From positions 5,270,001 to 5,334,000 of the forward strand of contig NZ_CP067101.1 in the NCBI RefSeq assembly GCF_016616425.1: DNA of 64,000 bases, read 5' to 3'. The position numbers and the translations under genes are program-made. Of this stretch, positions 8,432 through 19,328 are shown one piece after another (the first letter of the stretch is position 1; every line of letters begins with the position of its first letter). This stretch comes from Bradyrhizobium diazoefficiens. Its GTDB lineage: Bacteria; Pseudomonadota; Alphaproteobacteria; Rhizobiales; Xanthobacteraceae. Below the pieces are notes generated by a model, which saw only the letters and a program-made list of their open reading frames with translations, was not told the origin of the DNA and did no database searches.

Positions 8432-9337
8432 ATGTTCGACCTCAACCAGCTCCGCTGTTTCGTCACGGTGGCGGAGGAACTGCATTTCGGCCGCGCCGCC
8501 ACGCGGCTGAACATGACCCAGCCGCCGCTGTCCCGGCAGATCCAGGTGCTCGAGCACATCATCGACGCGCCGCTGCTGGAACGCACCAGCCGCTCGGTGC
8601 GCCTCACCCCTGCAGGGCGCAGCTTTCTGCCGGAGGCGCGCCGCATCCTCAAGCTTGCGGAAAGCGCCTCGCAGGTCGCCCGCCGCATCGCGCTCGGCAA
8701 GACCGGCTCGGTGAAGATCGGCTTCACCGCGGCCGCGGCTTACGGCTTCCTGCCCGAGCTCGTCGCCGCCTGCCGCGCCAAGCTGCCCGAGGTCGACTTC
8801 TCGCTGAAGGAGATGGTGTCGGGCGACCAGTTCGAGGCGCTGACCTCGGGCCAGATCGACGCCGGCCTGCTCAGGCCGCCGATCGCGCGCCCCGAGCTCA
8901 CCAGTCGCCGCGTCGTCGCCGAGCCCCTGCTCGCCGCAATCCCGAAGAAGCATCCGCTGGCGAGCGCGGACAGCATCACCATCAAGGATTTCGACGACCA
9001 GCCCTTCGTGATGTATTCGCCCTATGAGAGCCGCTACTTCCATGACCTGCTGGTAGCGCTCTTCACCCGCGCCGACGTGCTGCCGCGCTACGTCCAGCAC
9101 TTAAGCCAGATCCACTCGATCCTTGCCATGGTGCGCGCCGGTCTCGGCCTCGCCATCGTGCCGGCCGCGGCCGCGAATCTGAAGATTTCCGACGTGCGCC
9201 TGCGCCCGCTGAAGCTGCGCACGCGCGTCCCCGTCGAGCTGTTCATGGTCTGGCGCCGCGACGACGAGAATCCGCTGCTGTCGGCGCTCGTCAAAATCGG
9301 CGGCGAACTTGCCTCCGTGGAGCCCGCCGAAGATTGA
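8432..9337 (+). CDS. LysR-family transcriptional regulator of hexarate catabolism
   Basis: 301 residues from the ATG at 8432, where the typical LysR opening MFDLNQLRCFVTVAEELHF begins; the frame extends upstream but without family sequence. The winged helix-turn-helix (GRAATRLNMTQPPLSRQIQ) is followed by the periplasmic-binding-like effector domain (IGFTAAAAYGFLPELV, later VRAGLGLAIVPA). It lies between gudP and kdgD in the same orientation, which makes it the likely regulator of glucarate/galactarate use. The effector would then be a hexarate or pathway intermediate; this is inferred from position only. Confidence 0.88.
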   Translation: MFDLNQLRCFVTVAEELHFGRAATRLNMTQPPLSRQIQVLEHIIDAPLLERTSRSVRLTPAGRSFLPEARRILKLAESASQVARRIALGKTGSVKIGFTAAAAYGFLPELVAACRAKLPEVDFSLKEMVSGDQFEALTSGQIDAGLLRPPIARPELTSRRVVAEPLLAAIPKKHPLASADSITIKDFDDQPFVMYSPYESRYFHDLLVALFTRADVLPRYVQHLSQIHSILAMVRAGLGLAIVPAAAANLKISDVRLRPLKLRTRVPVELFMVWRRDDENPLLSALVKIGGELASVEPAED

Positions 9338-9348
9338 TGCTGATTTCG

Positions 9349-9360
9349 CATCGGTCGATA
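9349..9360. promoter_or_regulatory. Candidate operator for the hexarate genes (kdgD side)
   Basis: CATCGGTCGATA matches the TATCGATCGATA palindrome ahead of gudP at 10 of 12 positions. It lies 109 bases before the kdgD start and 12 bases after the LysR stop. Confidence 0.35.
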
Positions 9361-9468
9361 TAGGCTTTGGCTTGGACCCGCATCGAACGGTCTCCTAAAC
9401 CACGGCGCATGGACGCGCAGGCCTCAAGCCCGCGATCCTCCACAAGACGCACGAAGGGAGCCGCGCCC

Positions 9469-10413
9469 GTGAGCAAGATGACCCCGCAGGAAATGGCCCG
9501 GAAGATCGGATCCGGCCTCCTGTCCTTTCCCGTCACGCCGTTCAGGGCTGACTACTCCTTCGACGAGGCGACCTACCGCGCCAACATGGACTGGCTGTGC
9601 GGCTACGACGTTGCCGGCCTGTTTGCCGCCGGCGGCACCGGCGAATTCTTCTCGCTGACGCCGACCGAGGTCCAGCAAATCGTCAAGATCGCCGTCGACG
9701 AGACCAAGGGCCGCGTGCCCGTGCTCGCCGGCACCGGCTACGGCACTGCGATCGCCCGCGAGATCGCTGTCGGCGCCGAGAAGGCCGGCGCCGACGGCCT
9801 GTTGCTGCTGCCGCCCTATCTCACCCACGCCGAACAGGACGGCCTTGCCGCCCATGTCGAGGCGGTCTGCGCCTCCGTGAAGATCGGCGTCATCGTCTAC
9901 AACCGCGACAACGCCATCCTCCAGCCCGACACGATCGCCCGGCTTGCCGAGCGCTGCCCGAACCTCGTCGGCTACAAGGACGGCATCGGCGACATCGAGC
10001 TGATGACCCGCGTCTACACCAAGCTCGGCGATCGCCTGACCTATGTCGGCGGCCTGCCGACGGCGGAGACCTTCGCGCTGCCCTATCTCGACATGGGCGT
10101 GACGACCTATTCCTCGGCCGTGTTCAACTTCGTTCCGGAGTTCGCCACCAATTTCTACGCCGCGGTGCGCAAGCGCGACCACGCCACGATCCAGGCCGGG
10201 CTGAAGGATTTCATCCTGCCGCTGATCGCGATCCGCAACCGCAAGAAGGGTTATGCGGTCTCCATCATCAAGGCCGGCATGAAGGTGATCGGCCGCGACT
10301 CCGGCCCGGTCCGCCCGCCGCTCACCGATCTCACCGAGCAGGAGATCGCGGAGCTGACCGCCTTGGTGAAAAATCTGCCCGCCATCCGATCGACACAACA
10401 GGCGGCAGAATAG
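9469..10413 (+). CDS. kdgD: 5-dehydro-4-deoxyglucarate dehydratase
   Basis: A DHDPS-fold (class I aldolase superfamily) enzyme that dehydrates and decarboxylates 5-keto-4-deoxy-D-glucarate to 2,5-dioxopentanoate (ketoglutarate semialdehyde). The GTG at 9469 is preceded by AAGGGAG at eight bases and gives 314 residues, the family length; upstream in-frame starts lack a site. The Schiff-base lysine is K170 in VGYKDGIGD, the proton-relay tyrosine Y144 in VIVYNRDN, and the substrate loop is [11 protein letters not shown]. It is 26 bases from gudD, which supplies its substrate, and belongs to the same operon. Confidence 0.93.
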   Translation: MSKMTPQEMARKIGSGLLSFPVTPFRADYSFDEATYRANMDWLCGYDVAGLFAAGGTGEFFSLTPTEVQQIVKIAVDETKGRVPVLAGTGYGTAIAREIAVGAEKAGADGLLLLPPYLTHAEQDGLAAHVEAVCASVKIGVIVYNRDNAILQPDTIARLAERCPNLVGYKDGIGDIELMTRVYTKLGDRLTYVGGLPTAETFALPYLDMGVTTYSSAVFNFVPEFATNFYAAVRKRDHATIQAGLKDFILPLIAIRNRKKGYAVSIIKAGMKVIGRDSGPVRPPLTDLTEQEIAELTALVKNLPAIRSTQQAAE

Positions 10414-10439
10414 CAGACGACAACAGGGAGGACCGTGCG

Positions 10440-11798
10440 ATGGCCGAGACCAATATCTCCAGCGCGCCAGTCGCCGGCGCACCGCTCGTCACGGCGATGC
10501 AGGTGATCCCGGTCGCGGGCCGCGACAGCATGCTCCTCAATCTGAGCGGTGCGCACGCGCCGTTCTTCACCCGCAACATCGTCATCCTCACCGACAATGC
10601 CGGCCACACCGGCGTCGGCGAGGTGCCGGGCGGCGAGAAGATCCGGCAGACGCTCCAGGACGCCAGCGATCTCGTGATCGGCAAGACCGTCGGCGCAATG
10701 AACAACATCCTCGCCGACGTTCGCACCGCCTTCGCCGACCGCGATGCCGGCGGCCGCGGCAAGCAGACGTTTGATCTTCGCGTGATGATCCACGCGGTCA
10801 CGGCGCTCGAATCCGCGCTGCTCGATTTGCTCGGTCAGCATCTGGGCCTGCCGGTCGCCGCGCTGCTCGGTGAGGGCCAGCAGCGCAACAGCGTCGAGAC
10901 GCTCGGCTATCTCTTCTTCGTCGGCGACCGCCGCAAGTCGAAGCTGAACTACGTCCAGGGCGAGAGCGGCAAGGCGGAATGGTTCAACCTCCGCCATCAG
11001 GAGGCGATGACACCAGAAGCCGTAGTGCGCCTCGCCGAAGCCACCCACGACCATTACGGCTTCGCCGATTTCAAGCTGAAGGGCGGCGTGCTGCGCGGCG
11101 AGCAGGAGATCGAGGCGGTCACCGCGATCGCCAGGCGCTTCCCCGACGCGCGCGTCACGCTCGATCCCAATGGCGCCTGGTCGCTGGACGAGGCGATCGG
11201 CCTCTGCAAGGGCATGGACGGCATCCTCGCCTATGCCGAGGACCCCTGCGGCGCGGAAGGCGGCTTCTCCGGCCGCGAGATCATGGCCGAGTTCCGCCGC
11301 GCCACGGGGCTGCCCACGGCGACCAACATGATCGCGACCGATTGGCGCCAGCTCTCTCATGCGCTGCGGCTCGGGGCAGTGGACATTCCGCTGGCCGATC
11401 CCCATTTCTGGACCATGCAAGGCTCGGTGCGCGTCGCCCAGACCTGCCGCGACAACGGCCTGACCTGGGGCTCGCACTCCAACAACCATTTCGATATTTC
11501 GTTGGCCATGTTCACCCATGTCGGCGCTGCCGCCCCCGGCAAGGTCACCGCGATCGACACCCACTGGATCTGGCAGGACGGCCAGGCACTCACCAGAGAG
11601 CCCCTCCAGATCAAGGGCGGCAGGATTGCCGTCCCGGACAGGCCGGGCCTGGGCATCGAAATCGACAGGGCGGCCATCGAGGCGGCGCATGAGCTCTATA
11701 AGCAGCATGGACTTGGTGCCCGCGATGACGCTATTGCCATGCAGGATCTGATCCCAGGCTGGACCTTCGACGACAAGCGTCCCTGCCTCGTGCGTTAA
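10440..11798 (+). CDS. gudD: D-glucarate dehydratase
   Basis: 452 residues, enolase superfamily, converting D-glucarate to 5-keto-4-deoxy-D-glucarate. The two acid/base residues align with E. coli Lys207 and His339 at a constant offset of seven: K214 in FKLKGG and H346 in [10 protein letters not shown]. Metal ligands are in DPNGAW, AEDPCG and TNMIATD. The ATG at 10440 follows GGGAGGACC. It lies between kdgD and the semialdehyde dehydrogenase with short gaps, so the three are co-transcribed. Confidence 0.95.
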   Translation: MAETNISSAPVAGAPLVTAMQVIPVAGRDSMLLNLSGAHAPFFTRNIVILTDNAGHTGVGEVPGGEKIRQTLQDASDLVIGKTVGAMNNILADVRTAFADRDAGGRGKQTFDLRVMIHAVTALESALLDLLGQHLGLPVAALLGEGQQRNSVETLGYLFFVGDRRKSKLNYVQGESGKAEWFNLRHQEAMTPEAVVRLAEATHDHYGFADFKLKGGVLRGEQEIEAVTAIARRFPDARVTLDPNGAWSLDEAIGLCKGMDGILAYAEDPCGAEGGFSGREIMAEFRRATGLPTATNMIATDWRQLSHALRLGAVDIPLADPHFWTMQGSVRVAQTCRDNGLTWGSHSNNHFDISLAMFTHVGAAAPGKVTAIDTHWIWQDGQALTREPLQIKGGRIAVPDRPGLGIEIDRAAIEAAHELYKQHGLGARDDAIAMQDLIPGWTFDDKRPCLVR

Positions 11799-11821
11799 GA
11801 ACACTTCCCTGGAGGAAAAAA

Positions 11822-13270
11822 ATGACTGCGATCCTGAAGAACTTCATCGGCGGCGAATGGGTCGAGGGCTCCGGCGTCACCAGGAACATCAACCCCTCCA
11901 ACACCAACGAGCTCGTCGGCGAATACGCCAGGGCCGACAAGGCGCAGACAGAGAAGGCGATCGCCGCCGCCAAGGCCGCCTTCCCCGCCTGGGCGCAGTC
12001 GACGCCGCAGGCGCGCTATGACGCCCTGAACAAGATTTCCCTCGAAATCCTCGCCCGCAAGGAAGAGCTCGGCCGCCTGCTCGCGCGCGAGGAAGGCAAG
12101 ACCCTGCCCGAAGGCATCGGCGAGGTTGCCCGTGCCGGCCAGATCTTTGCGTTCTTCGCCGGCGAGGCGCTGCGTCTGATCGGCGAAAAGGGCGCCTCCG
12201 TTCGTCCCGGCCTCGACGTCGAGCTCACCCGCGAGCCGATGGGCGTCGTCGGCATGATTACGCCCTGGAACTTCCCGATCGCGATCCCCGCCTGGAAGAT
12301 CGCCCCGGCGCTCTGCTACGGCAACACCGTGGTGTTCAAGCCGGCCGAGCTGGTGCCCGGCTCCGGCCATGCGCTGGCCGAGATCATCACCCGCTCTGGC
12401 ATTCCCGCCGGCGTATTCAATCTCGTGGTCGGCTCCGGATCCGTGGTCGGTCAGACGCTGCTGGACCATCCAGATGTCGCCGCGATCTCCTTCACCGGCT
12501 CGGTGCAAACGGGGCGCAAGATCGCGCAGGCCTGCGTGCTCTCGAACCCGATGAAGAAATTCCAGCTCGAGATGGGCGGCAAGAATCCGCTGGTCGTGCT
12601 CGACGACGCCGACCTCAAGACCGCCGTCGAAGTCGCCGTCAACGGCGCCTATTTCTCGACCGGCCAGCGCTGCACCGCGTCCTCGCGCCTGATCGTCACC
12701 GAGGGCATCCACGACCGCTTCGTCGCGGCCGTGGCCGAGCGCCTGAAGGGCCTGTCGGTCGACGATGCGCTCAAGGCCGGCGTGCATATCGGCCCCGTAG
12801 TCGACCAGAGCCAGCTCGACCAGGACCTGCGCTACATCAAGATCGGCCAGGACGAGGGCGCCAAGCTCGCGTGGGGCGGCGAGCTGCTCAAGCGCGAGAC
12901 GCCCGGCCACTACCTCCAGCCGGCGCTGTTCACCGAGGCCAACAACAACATGCGCATCGCACGCGAGGAGATTTTTGGCCCGGTCGCCGCCGTCATTCGT
13001 GCGAAGAATTACGAAGAGGCGCTGGCGATCTCCAACGACACCGAGTTCGGCCTCGCCTCCGGCATCTGCACCACCAGCCTGAAATACGCCTCGCACTACA
13101 AGCGCAACAGCGAATCCGGCATGGTGATGGTCAATCTGCCGACCGCCGGCGTCGACTATCACGTGCCGTTCGGCGGCCGGAAGGGTTCGAGCTACGGCGC
13201 CCGCGAGCAGGGCTCCTATGCCCGCGAGTTCTACACGACGGTGAAGACGGCTTATACGTTCCCCGGCTGA
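11822..13270 (+). CDS. Ketoglutarate-semialdehyde dehydrogenase (aldehyde dehydrogenase family)
   Basis: 482 residues with an ALDH fold: GMITPWNFPIAIP (cofactor domain), SFTGSVQTGR (nucleotide loop), general base E250 in QLEMGGKNP and catalytic C284 in STGQRCTAS. Neighbouring kdgD makes 2,5-dioxopentanoate, so this enzyme most likely oxidises it to 2-oxoglutarate with NAD(P)+, ending the non-phosphorylating pathway. GGAGG lies seven bases before the ATG and the gap from gudD is 23 bases. Substrate assignment rests on context; ALDH sequences alone do not settle it. Confidence 0.88.
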   Translation: MTAILKNFIGGEWVEGSGVTRNINPSNTNELVGEYARADKAQTEKAIAAAKAAFPAWAQSTPQARYDALNKISLEILARKEELGRLLAREEGKTLPEGIGEVARAGQIFAFFAGEALRLIGEKGASVRPGLDVELTREPMGVVGMITPWNFPIAIPAWKIAPALCYGNTVVFKPAELVPGSGHALAEIITRSGIPAGVFNLVVGSGSVVGQTLLDHPDVAAISFTGSVQTGRKIAQACVLSNPMKKFQLEMGGKNPLVVLDDADLKTAVEVAVNGAYFSTGQRCTASSRLIVTEGIHDRFVAAVAERLKGLSVDDALKAGVHIGPVVDQSQLDQDLRYIKIGQDEGAKLAWGGELLKRETPGHYLQPALFTEANNNMRIAREEIFGPVAAVIRAKNYEEALAISNDTEFGLASGICTTSLKYASHYKRNSESGMVMVNLPTAGVDYHVPFGGRKGSSYGAREQGSYAREFYTTVKTAYTFPG

Positions 13271-13300
13271 TCGGGAATGTCGAGCCGCGGCGCAGGTGCC

Positions 13301-13423
13301 CACCTCTCCCCTCCGGGAGAGGTCGGATCGCGCAGCGATCCGGGTGAGGGGTTACGCACTCTCGTGGAAGCCGCGGCCCCTCACCCGCGCCTCCGGCGCA
13401 CCTCTCCCCTCCGGGGAGAGGTG
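13301..13423. repeat. Long palindromic repeat, family A copy 1
   Basis: Begins CACCTCTCCCCTCCGGGAGA and ends TCCGGGGAGAGGTG, with inner blocks GGATCG...CGATCC and GGGTGAGGGG...CCCCTCACCC. The same plan recurs at 36147 and 54088. This copy sits inside the hexarate operon between the dehydrogenase and garD, where it may attenuate expression of garD or stabilise the upstream transcript. Confidence 0.9.
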
Positions 13424-13457
13424 TACGCACGGCTTTTTCCGTTCTTGAGGAAAGCAC

Positions 13458-14999
13458 ATGGACCAGGACGTCGCAGCGAAAGAGCAGCCCCGCTACATCA
13501 AGCTCAACGAGCGCGACAATGTCGCGATCGTGGTCAATGATTTCGGGCTTCCTGCCGGCTCCCGCTTCGCGAGCGGGCTGACACTGCGCGCCTTCGTGCC
13601 GCAGGGGCACAAGACGGCGCTGGTCGACATCGCGCAAGATCAGCCGATCGTCCGCTATGGCGAGGTGATCGGCTACGCGCTGTCGCCGATCCTGGCCGGC
13701 GAATGGGTGGACGAGGCGCGCATTCGCATGCCGGAAGCCCCTGACCTCGACAAGCTCGAGATCTCCACCGCCGTCCCCGCACCGCTGCCGCCGCTCGAAG
13801 GCTTTACGTTCGAAGGCTACCGCAATCCGGACGGCTCGGTCGGCACCAAGAACATCCTCGGCATCTCTTCCTCCGTGCAATGCGTCAAGGGCACGATGGA
13901 ATATGCCGTGAAGCGCATCCGCGCAGAGCTCTTGCCGAAGTATCCGAACGTCGACGACGTCGTGCCGCTGACCCATGCCTATGGCTGCGGCGTCGCCATC
14001 AACGCGCCCGACGCCGTGGTGCCGATCCGCACGCTGCAGAACATCGCGCTGAACCCGAACTTCGGCGGCGAAATCCTCGTCGTCGGTCTCGGCTGCGAGA
14101 AACTCGCGCCCGAGCGGCTAGTGCCGGAAGGCGTCAGCGATGCCATCGTGCGCATGCAGGACGAGGCGTTCGACGGCTTCGGCGCGATCGTCGATGCGAT
14201 CATGACCCAGGCCGAGGCACGGCTGAAGGTGCTCAACGCCCGCAAGCGCGAGACCTGCCCGGCCGCCGATCTCGTCATCGGCCTGCAATGCGGCGGCAGC
14301 GACGCCTTCTCCGGCGTCACCGCCAATCCCGCCGTCGGCTTCGCCGCCGATCTCCTCGTGCGCGCGGGCGCCACCGTGATGTTCTCGGAAGTGACCGAGG
14401 TGCGCGACGCCATCCAGTTGCTCACCCGCCGTGCCATCAACGAGGACGTCGGCCGCGCGCTGGTGCGCGAGATGGCCTGGTACGATTCCTATCTTGCGCG
14501 CGGCGGTGCCGATCGCAGCGCCAACACCACACCCGGCAACAAGAAGGGCGGCCTCGCCAACATCGTCGAGAAATCGCTGGGGTCCATCGTCAAGTCCGGC
14601 TCGTCCGCGATCACCGGCGTGCTCGCGCCCGGCGAGAAGGCGACGCAGAAGGGCATGCTGTTCGCGGCAACGCCGGCCTCGGACTTCATCTGCGGCACGC
14701 TCCAGCTCGCCTCCGGCATGACGCTGCAGGTCTTCACCACCGGCCGCGGCACGCCCTACGGCCTTGCGGCTGCGCCCGTGATCAAGGTCGCAACGCGCAG
14801 CGAGCTTGCACGGCGCTGGAAAGACCTGATCGACTTCGATTCAGGCAGCATCGCCACCGGGGAGAAGACCATCGAGCAATGCGGCTGGGACCTGTTCCGC
14901 CTGATCCTCGATGTCGCCTCTGGCCGCATCAAGCCATGGTCGGACCGCTGGGGCATCCACAACGACCTGACGCTGTTCAACCCGGCGCCGGTGACCTGA
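13458..14999 (+). CDS. garD: Galactarate dehydratase
   Basis: 513 residues of the UxaA/GarD iron-dependent dehydratase family, converting galactarate to 5-keto-4-deoxy-glucarate, the substrate of KdgD. An N-terminal SAF-like domain ([14 protein letters not shown], about residues 15-90) leads into the catalytic part: [50 protein letters not shown] and the end [13 protein letters not shown], all matching E. coli GarD closely. Conserved cysteines in YGCG, LGCE and QCGG fit metal binding. It is separated from the dehydrogenase by 187 bases holding a palindromic repeat, and it adds galactarate to the substrates of the locus. Confidence 0.93.
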   Translation: MDQDVAAKEQPRYIKLNERDNVAIVVNDFGLPAGSRFASGLTLRAFVPQGHKTALVDIAQDQPIVRYGEVIGYALSPILAGEWVDEARIRMPEAPDLDKLEISTAVPAPLPPLEGFTFEGYRNPDGSVGTKNILGISSSVQCVKGTMEYAVKRIRAELLPKYPNVDDVVPLTHAYGCGVAINAPDAVVPIRTLQNIALNPNFGGEILVVGLGCEKLAPERLVPEGVSDAIVRMQDEAFDGFGAIVDAIMTQAEARLKVLNARKRETCPAADLVIGLQCGGSDAFSGVTANPAVGFAADLLVRAGATVMFSEVTEVRDAIQLLTRRAINEDVGRALVREMAWYDSYLARGGADRSANTTPGNKKGGLANIVEKSLGSIVKSGSSAITGVLAPGEKATQKGMLFAATPASDFICGTLQLASGMTLQVFTTGRGTPYGLAAAPVIKVATRSELARRWKDLIDFDSGSIATGEKTIEQCGWDLFRLILDVASGRIKPWSDRWGIHNDLTLFNPAPVT

Positions 15000-15016
15000 G
15001 GGTTCAGGAGGCTCCC

Positions 15017-15373
15017 TTAAGTCATGCTGCCCGGCATGAAGCACCGCACCCGCGGGTGGCCATCGATATAGTGCTTCCACACCATGGTGCGGCCGATCCT
15101 GTTCGGCTCGGTGATGACGGCACCGTCGGGCACCACGACCCACTCGTCGTCGAGATGCACGCTGTAGCGCCCCTGGCTGGACTCCCAGTCGACGTCGGCG
15201 ACGACATAGCCGTCAGTGTCCGAGCAGCATTGACCGTATTCGCTATGCAGGCTCTCGAACCAGGGTTTGAGCGGCGAGTTGGCATAGCGCCCGTCGTCGC
15301 GCCCCAGCGCCGACGTCGCCAGCAACGTCATCAACCCGAGCAGCGTGATCGCACCCGATATTGCAGGTCTCAT
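15017..15373 (-). CDS. Small exported protein of unknown function
   Basis: 118 residues from ATG 15373, which gives a signal peptide (RPAISGAITLLGLMTLLATSALG). The mature part has SPLKPWFESLHSEYGQCC, then DVDWESSQGRYSVHLDDEWVVVPD and a Cys near the end (VRCFMPG), so it may have disulphides or bind a ligand in the periplasm. Similar short proteins with a CCSDTDG-type motif are common in this group, but I know no function. It converges on garD with only 17 bases between the stops. Confidence 0.75.
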   Translation of the reverse strand: MRPAISGAITLLGLMTLLATSALGRDDGRYANSPLKPWFESLHSEYGQCCSDTDGYVVADVDWESSQGRYSVHLDDEWVVVPDGAVITEPNRIGRTMVWKHYIDGHPRVRCFMPGSMT

Positions 15374-15669
15374 GTGGTCTCCGCGGTCGAAATGATCGCC
15401 GCGAGGCAAATGCCGCCGTCCGCCCCCGCGTGACGCGTGGCAAGCGTGGAGACGGCGACTCGTTCGCCCAGCAGCTTTGCCGACAACTATGCAAATCCGG
15501 CGCCAGCGTGCATTCCGGGGAACTACCGGAGCGCGTCTTGCACGCGTTCGACCTTCGGCGAACGTGGCTGTGCGGTGATGGGGACAGCGTCAGTAGCGGA
15601 TTCACCGCTCAGGCGGGAAACAAGCATGCGCGGAAGCAACGAGGCGGGGCAGTGCGCGAAAGTACGCCC

Positions 15670-16260
15670 CTACCGTTTCGCCGGCGCCATCATGCCGCCG
15701 CCCCTCTTCGTCGCGGGTGCCGGAGGCTTGGTGGCGGCAGCTTGCGCAGGCAGATATTTTGCCACGATGGCAGGATCCACCTCGGCGATGTAGGCATCCG
15801 GCAAGCGCGTCCAGGTCTCGTCCTTGCCGAGCAGCGAAATGCCGAGATAGCCGCGCAGGGTCAGGGTCTGGCCGTCAGGACTGACCTTCATGTTGGCCTT
15901 CCAGATCTGGCCGTCGCGCGGATTGAGCACGTTGCCGCCTTCGTACTTCAATCCTTCGCGCTTCATGTTGCGGACGAAGGAGATGCCGAGCACAGGCGCA
16001 TTCTTGCGATCGTCGGTGCACTTGCTGCAGACCTCGTTCGGATTGTCGCCGGGCCGCGGGAAGGTCTTTGCGATCACGCCCTCGAAGATGCCGTCGTGGT
16101 CGATGAACAGAAACCATCCGACCGTCTTGCCGTCTTCGACCTTCTGCCAGAGGCCCGCCGCCGTGGGCTCGGCGGTCTGCGCCGCAGACGGCGTCACCGT
16201 CGCGAGCGACAATGCGAGCGCGAGGAAGGGGAGCAGCCGAGAGCTGGAGAAATTCCGCAT
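15670..16260 (-). CDS. DUF2147 domain exported protein
   Basis: 196 residues with signal peptide [20 protein letters not shown]. The core [19 protein letters not shown], a [18 protein letters not shown] segment, [20 protein letters not shown] and [18 protein letters not shown] match the DUF2147 family of periplasmic lipocalin-like proteins. Function is unknown. A proline/lysine-rich tail follows the domain. It is a single gene; the 296 bases before its neighbour at 15373 hold nothing recognisable. Confidence 0.85.
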   Translation of the reverse strand: MRNFSSSRLLPFLALALSLATVTPSAAQTAEPTAAGLWQKVEDGKTVGWFLFIDHDGIFEGVIAKTFPRPGDNPNEVCSKCTDDRKNAPVLGISFVRNMKREGLKYEGGNVLNPRDGQIWKANMKVSPDGQTLTLRGYLGISLLGKDETWTRLPDAYIAEVDPAIVAKYLPAQAAATKPPAPATKRGGGMMAPAKR

Positions 16261-16363
16261 TAGATCACCTTGCTATTCCACGACCGCAATGGCCGCAGAC
16301 TACGGCGATTTCGCGAACGGTTCCAGCACCAGAAACATGGGGCACAGCCTCCCATGTGTTCTG

Positions 16364-18042
<1,679 letters not shown>

Positions 18043-18071
18043 TTCAATTCGGAAAGACAGGCCTATCAGGA

Positions 18072-18392
18072 TCAGGCTTGGCGTTCCGGCGTCGTCACGA
18101 CGACACCGTCGAGCTCGTCAGTGACCTTGATCTGGCAGGACAGGCGCGAATTCGGGCGCACGTCGAAGCCGAAGTCGAGCATGTCCTCCTCCATCGGCGT
18201 CGGGCTGCCGACCTTCTCGCGCCAGGCTTCATCGACATAGACATGGCAGGTTGCGCAGGCGCAGGCGCCGCCGCATTCGGCCTCGACCCCGGGAACGCTG
18301 TTGCGGATCGCGGCTTCCATCACGGTTGCGCCGTTCTCGATTTCCACCGTGCGGGTTTCGCCCTTGTGGTCGACAAAGTGAATCTTGGCCAT
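18072..18392 (-). CDS. 2Fe-2S ferredoxin (adrenodoxin type)
   Basis: 106 residues from ATG 18392 ([18 protein letters not shown]). Cluster ligands are C40, C46, C49 and C86 in the arrangement C-x5-C-x2-C...C, inside [16 protein letters not shown] and RLSCQI. This is the vertebrate-type (Isc Fdx/putidaredoxin) ferredoxin class that feeds cytochrome P450s, oxygenases or Fe-S assembly. An FAD reductase lies 679 bases downstream on the same strand. A longer frame to 18521 lacks a ribosome site. Confidence 0.93.
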   Translation of the reverse strand: MAKIHFVDHKGETRTVEIENGATVMEAAIRNSVPGVEAECGGACACATCHVYVDEAWREKVGSPTPMEEDMLDFGFDVRPNSRLSCQIKVTDELDGVVVTTPERQA

Positions 18393-18482
18393 GTGTGCTC
18401 GTGCTGCCGCGGTGCTGGAATGAAGGAGGGGTCCGGGCTGTCCTATAACGGGTCGATCAGCCCGGCGCCATAGGGTTTTGAT

Positions 18483-18528
18483 GCGAAGTGAATCCCGCTT
18501 TGCGGCAAGAAAGTGCGTCAAAACAAGA
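18483..18528. repeat. 46-bp dispersed repeat, copy 1
   Basis: Starts GCGAAGTG and ends GCGTCAAAACAAGA with 24 partly conserved bases between. An equal-length copy in the same orientation is at 37391-37436, with flanking blocks identical. It lies between the ferredoxin and HPt genes. Confidence 0.8.
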
Positions 18529-18556
18529 GAGTAGAGTCCGGCTCGGCCGCGCGGCT

Positions 18557-18931
18557 TCAGGGCTTCAGGATCGCCTCGATAGCGGCGCGGGCCTCGGTCA
18601 CCGCCTCCTTCAGCGCAGCGAAGGCGTGGCGCTGGTTATGGCCGGTCTGGATCGCAGTCTCCAGGCTCGCTGCGGCATCAGCCACCGCAAAGGCGCCGAT
18701 TCCGCGGGCCGAGCCCTTGAGCTTGTGGGCAAGTGTGCCGGCCTCGGCCGGCAGCGCCGCCATTGCCGCCATCAGGCGAACTGCCTGCTCGGCGAACATG
18801 GCCAGCACTTCCTGTTTCAGCTCCGCGTCGCCGAGCGTCATTCGGGAGAGATGGTCGAGGTCGAGCGGGCTGTCGATGGGTGCAAGCGGGGGCGATGGCA
18901 TCCAGTCCATCCGTTGCAGTTCAGGCATCAT
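18557..18931 (-). CDS. HPt (histidine phosphotransfer) domain protein
   Basis: 124 residues, nearly all a single HPt four-helix domain. The phosphorylated histidine is H69 in [17 protein letters not shown], followed by a typical AAASLETAI helix. It would relay phosphate between a hybrid kinase and a response regulator. No kinase or regulator adjoins it. It is divergent from the giant coiled-coil gene at 19329 and shares the 397-base intergenic region holding a CtrA box. Confidence 0.9.
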   Translation of the reverse strand: MMPELQRMDWMPSPPLAPIDSPLDLDHLSRMTLGDAELKQEVLAMFAEQAVRLMAAMAALPAEAGTLAHKLKGSARGIGAFAVADAAASLETAIQTGHNQRHAFAALKEAVTEARAAIEAILKP

Positions 18932-19328
18932 GGCGCAGGCCCCGGCATCGCGCGACGTTCCGCCGGTCCGGCGGTGAGTTTCACCTCACCCAAGCATGGA
19001 AATGGTTAACGAAATGTTTGGGGTCTTCAACGTAGTTCCGCCCGTTTATTGACGAAAAGTTGCCGCAATCGGCCGAGTCCGGTGGAGAATTACATTTATT
19101 GCTAAGGCGTTAGGGCGCGATCCTGTTAACGATGATTAAGATTGTCTTAATCGCAGGCATTTCATTCGCGACACTCTGCCAATAGGATGTTGCGGAAATT
19201 GGCGGACAAGCCGTCCGGGTGGGGACGGCTCGGAGATCCGCGCAAGCGGCATGATCCGGTCTGTGGGCTTGCGTAGCGCGCAGGGCTCGCGGGGGGACGC
19301 GTACTAGTAACGAGGGCTCGGACTGAAC
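18932..19328. other. Divergent control region between HPt gene and giant coiled-coil gene
   Basis: No gene is seen. It has a perfect CtrA box at 19136-19150 with an imperfect TTAA-N6-TTAA partner overlapping from 19126. A hairpin AGCCGTCC/GGACGGCT (19209-19230) lies further downstream, in what would be the 5' leader of the coiled-coil gene. Confidence 0.6.
19136..19150. promoter_or_regulatory. CtrA binding box (TTAA-N7-TTAA)
   Basis: TTAAGATTGTCTTAA matches the full alphaproteobacterial CtrA consensus and is itself an inverted repeat (TTAAGA/TCTTAA). The start codon of the giant coiled-coil gene is 178 bases away and that of the HPt gene 205 bases away. An additional TTAA at 19126 makes a second, six-spaced half-site pair. 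Confidence 0.7.

Noticed and set aside
9597..10439. An upstream extension of the glucarate dehydratase frame
   Set aside because: It covers kdgD in another frame; the ATG at 10440 with GGGAGGACC upstream and the enolase-family N-terminus fix the start.
16334..16356. Short hairpin ACATGGG/CCCATGT after the reductase gene considered as a terminator
   Set aside because: Only a seven-base stem with no T tract; not strong enough to report as a feature.
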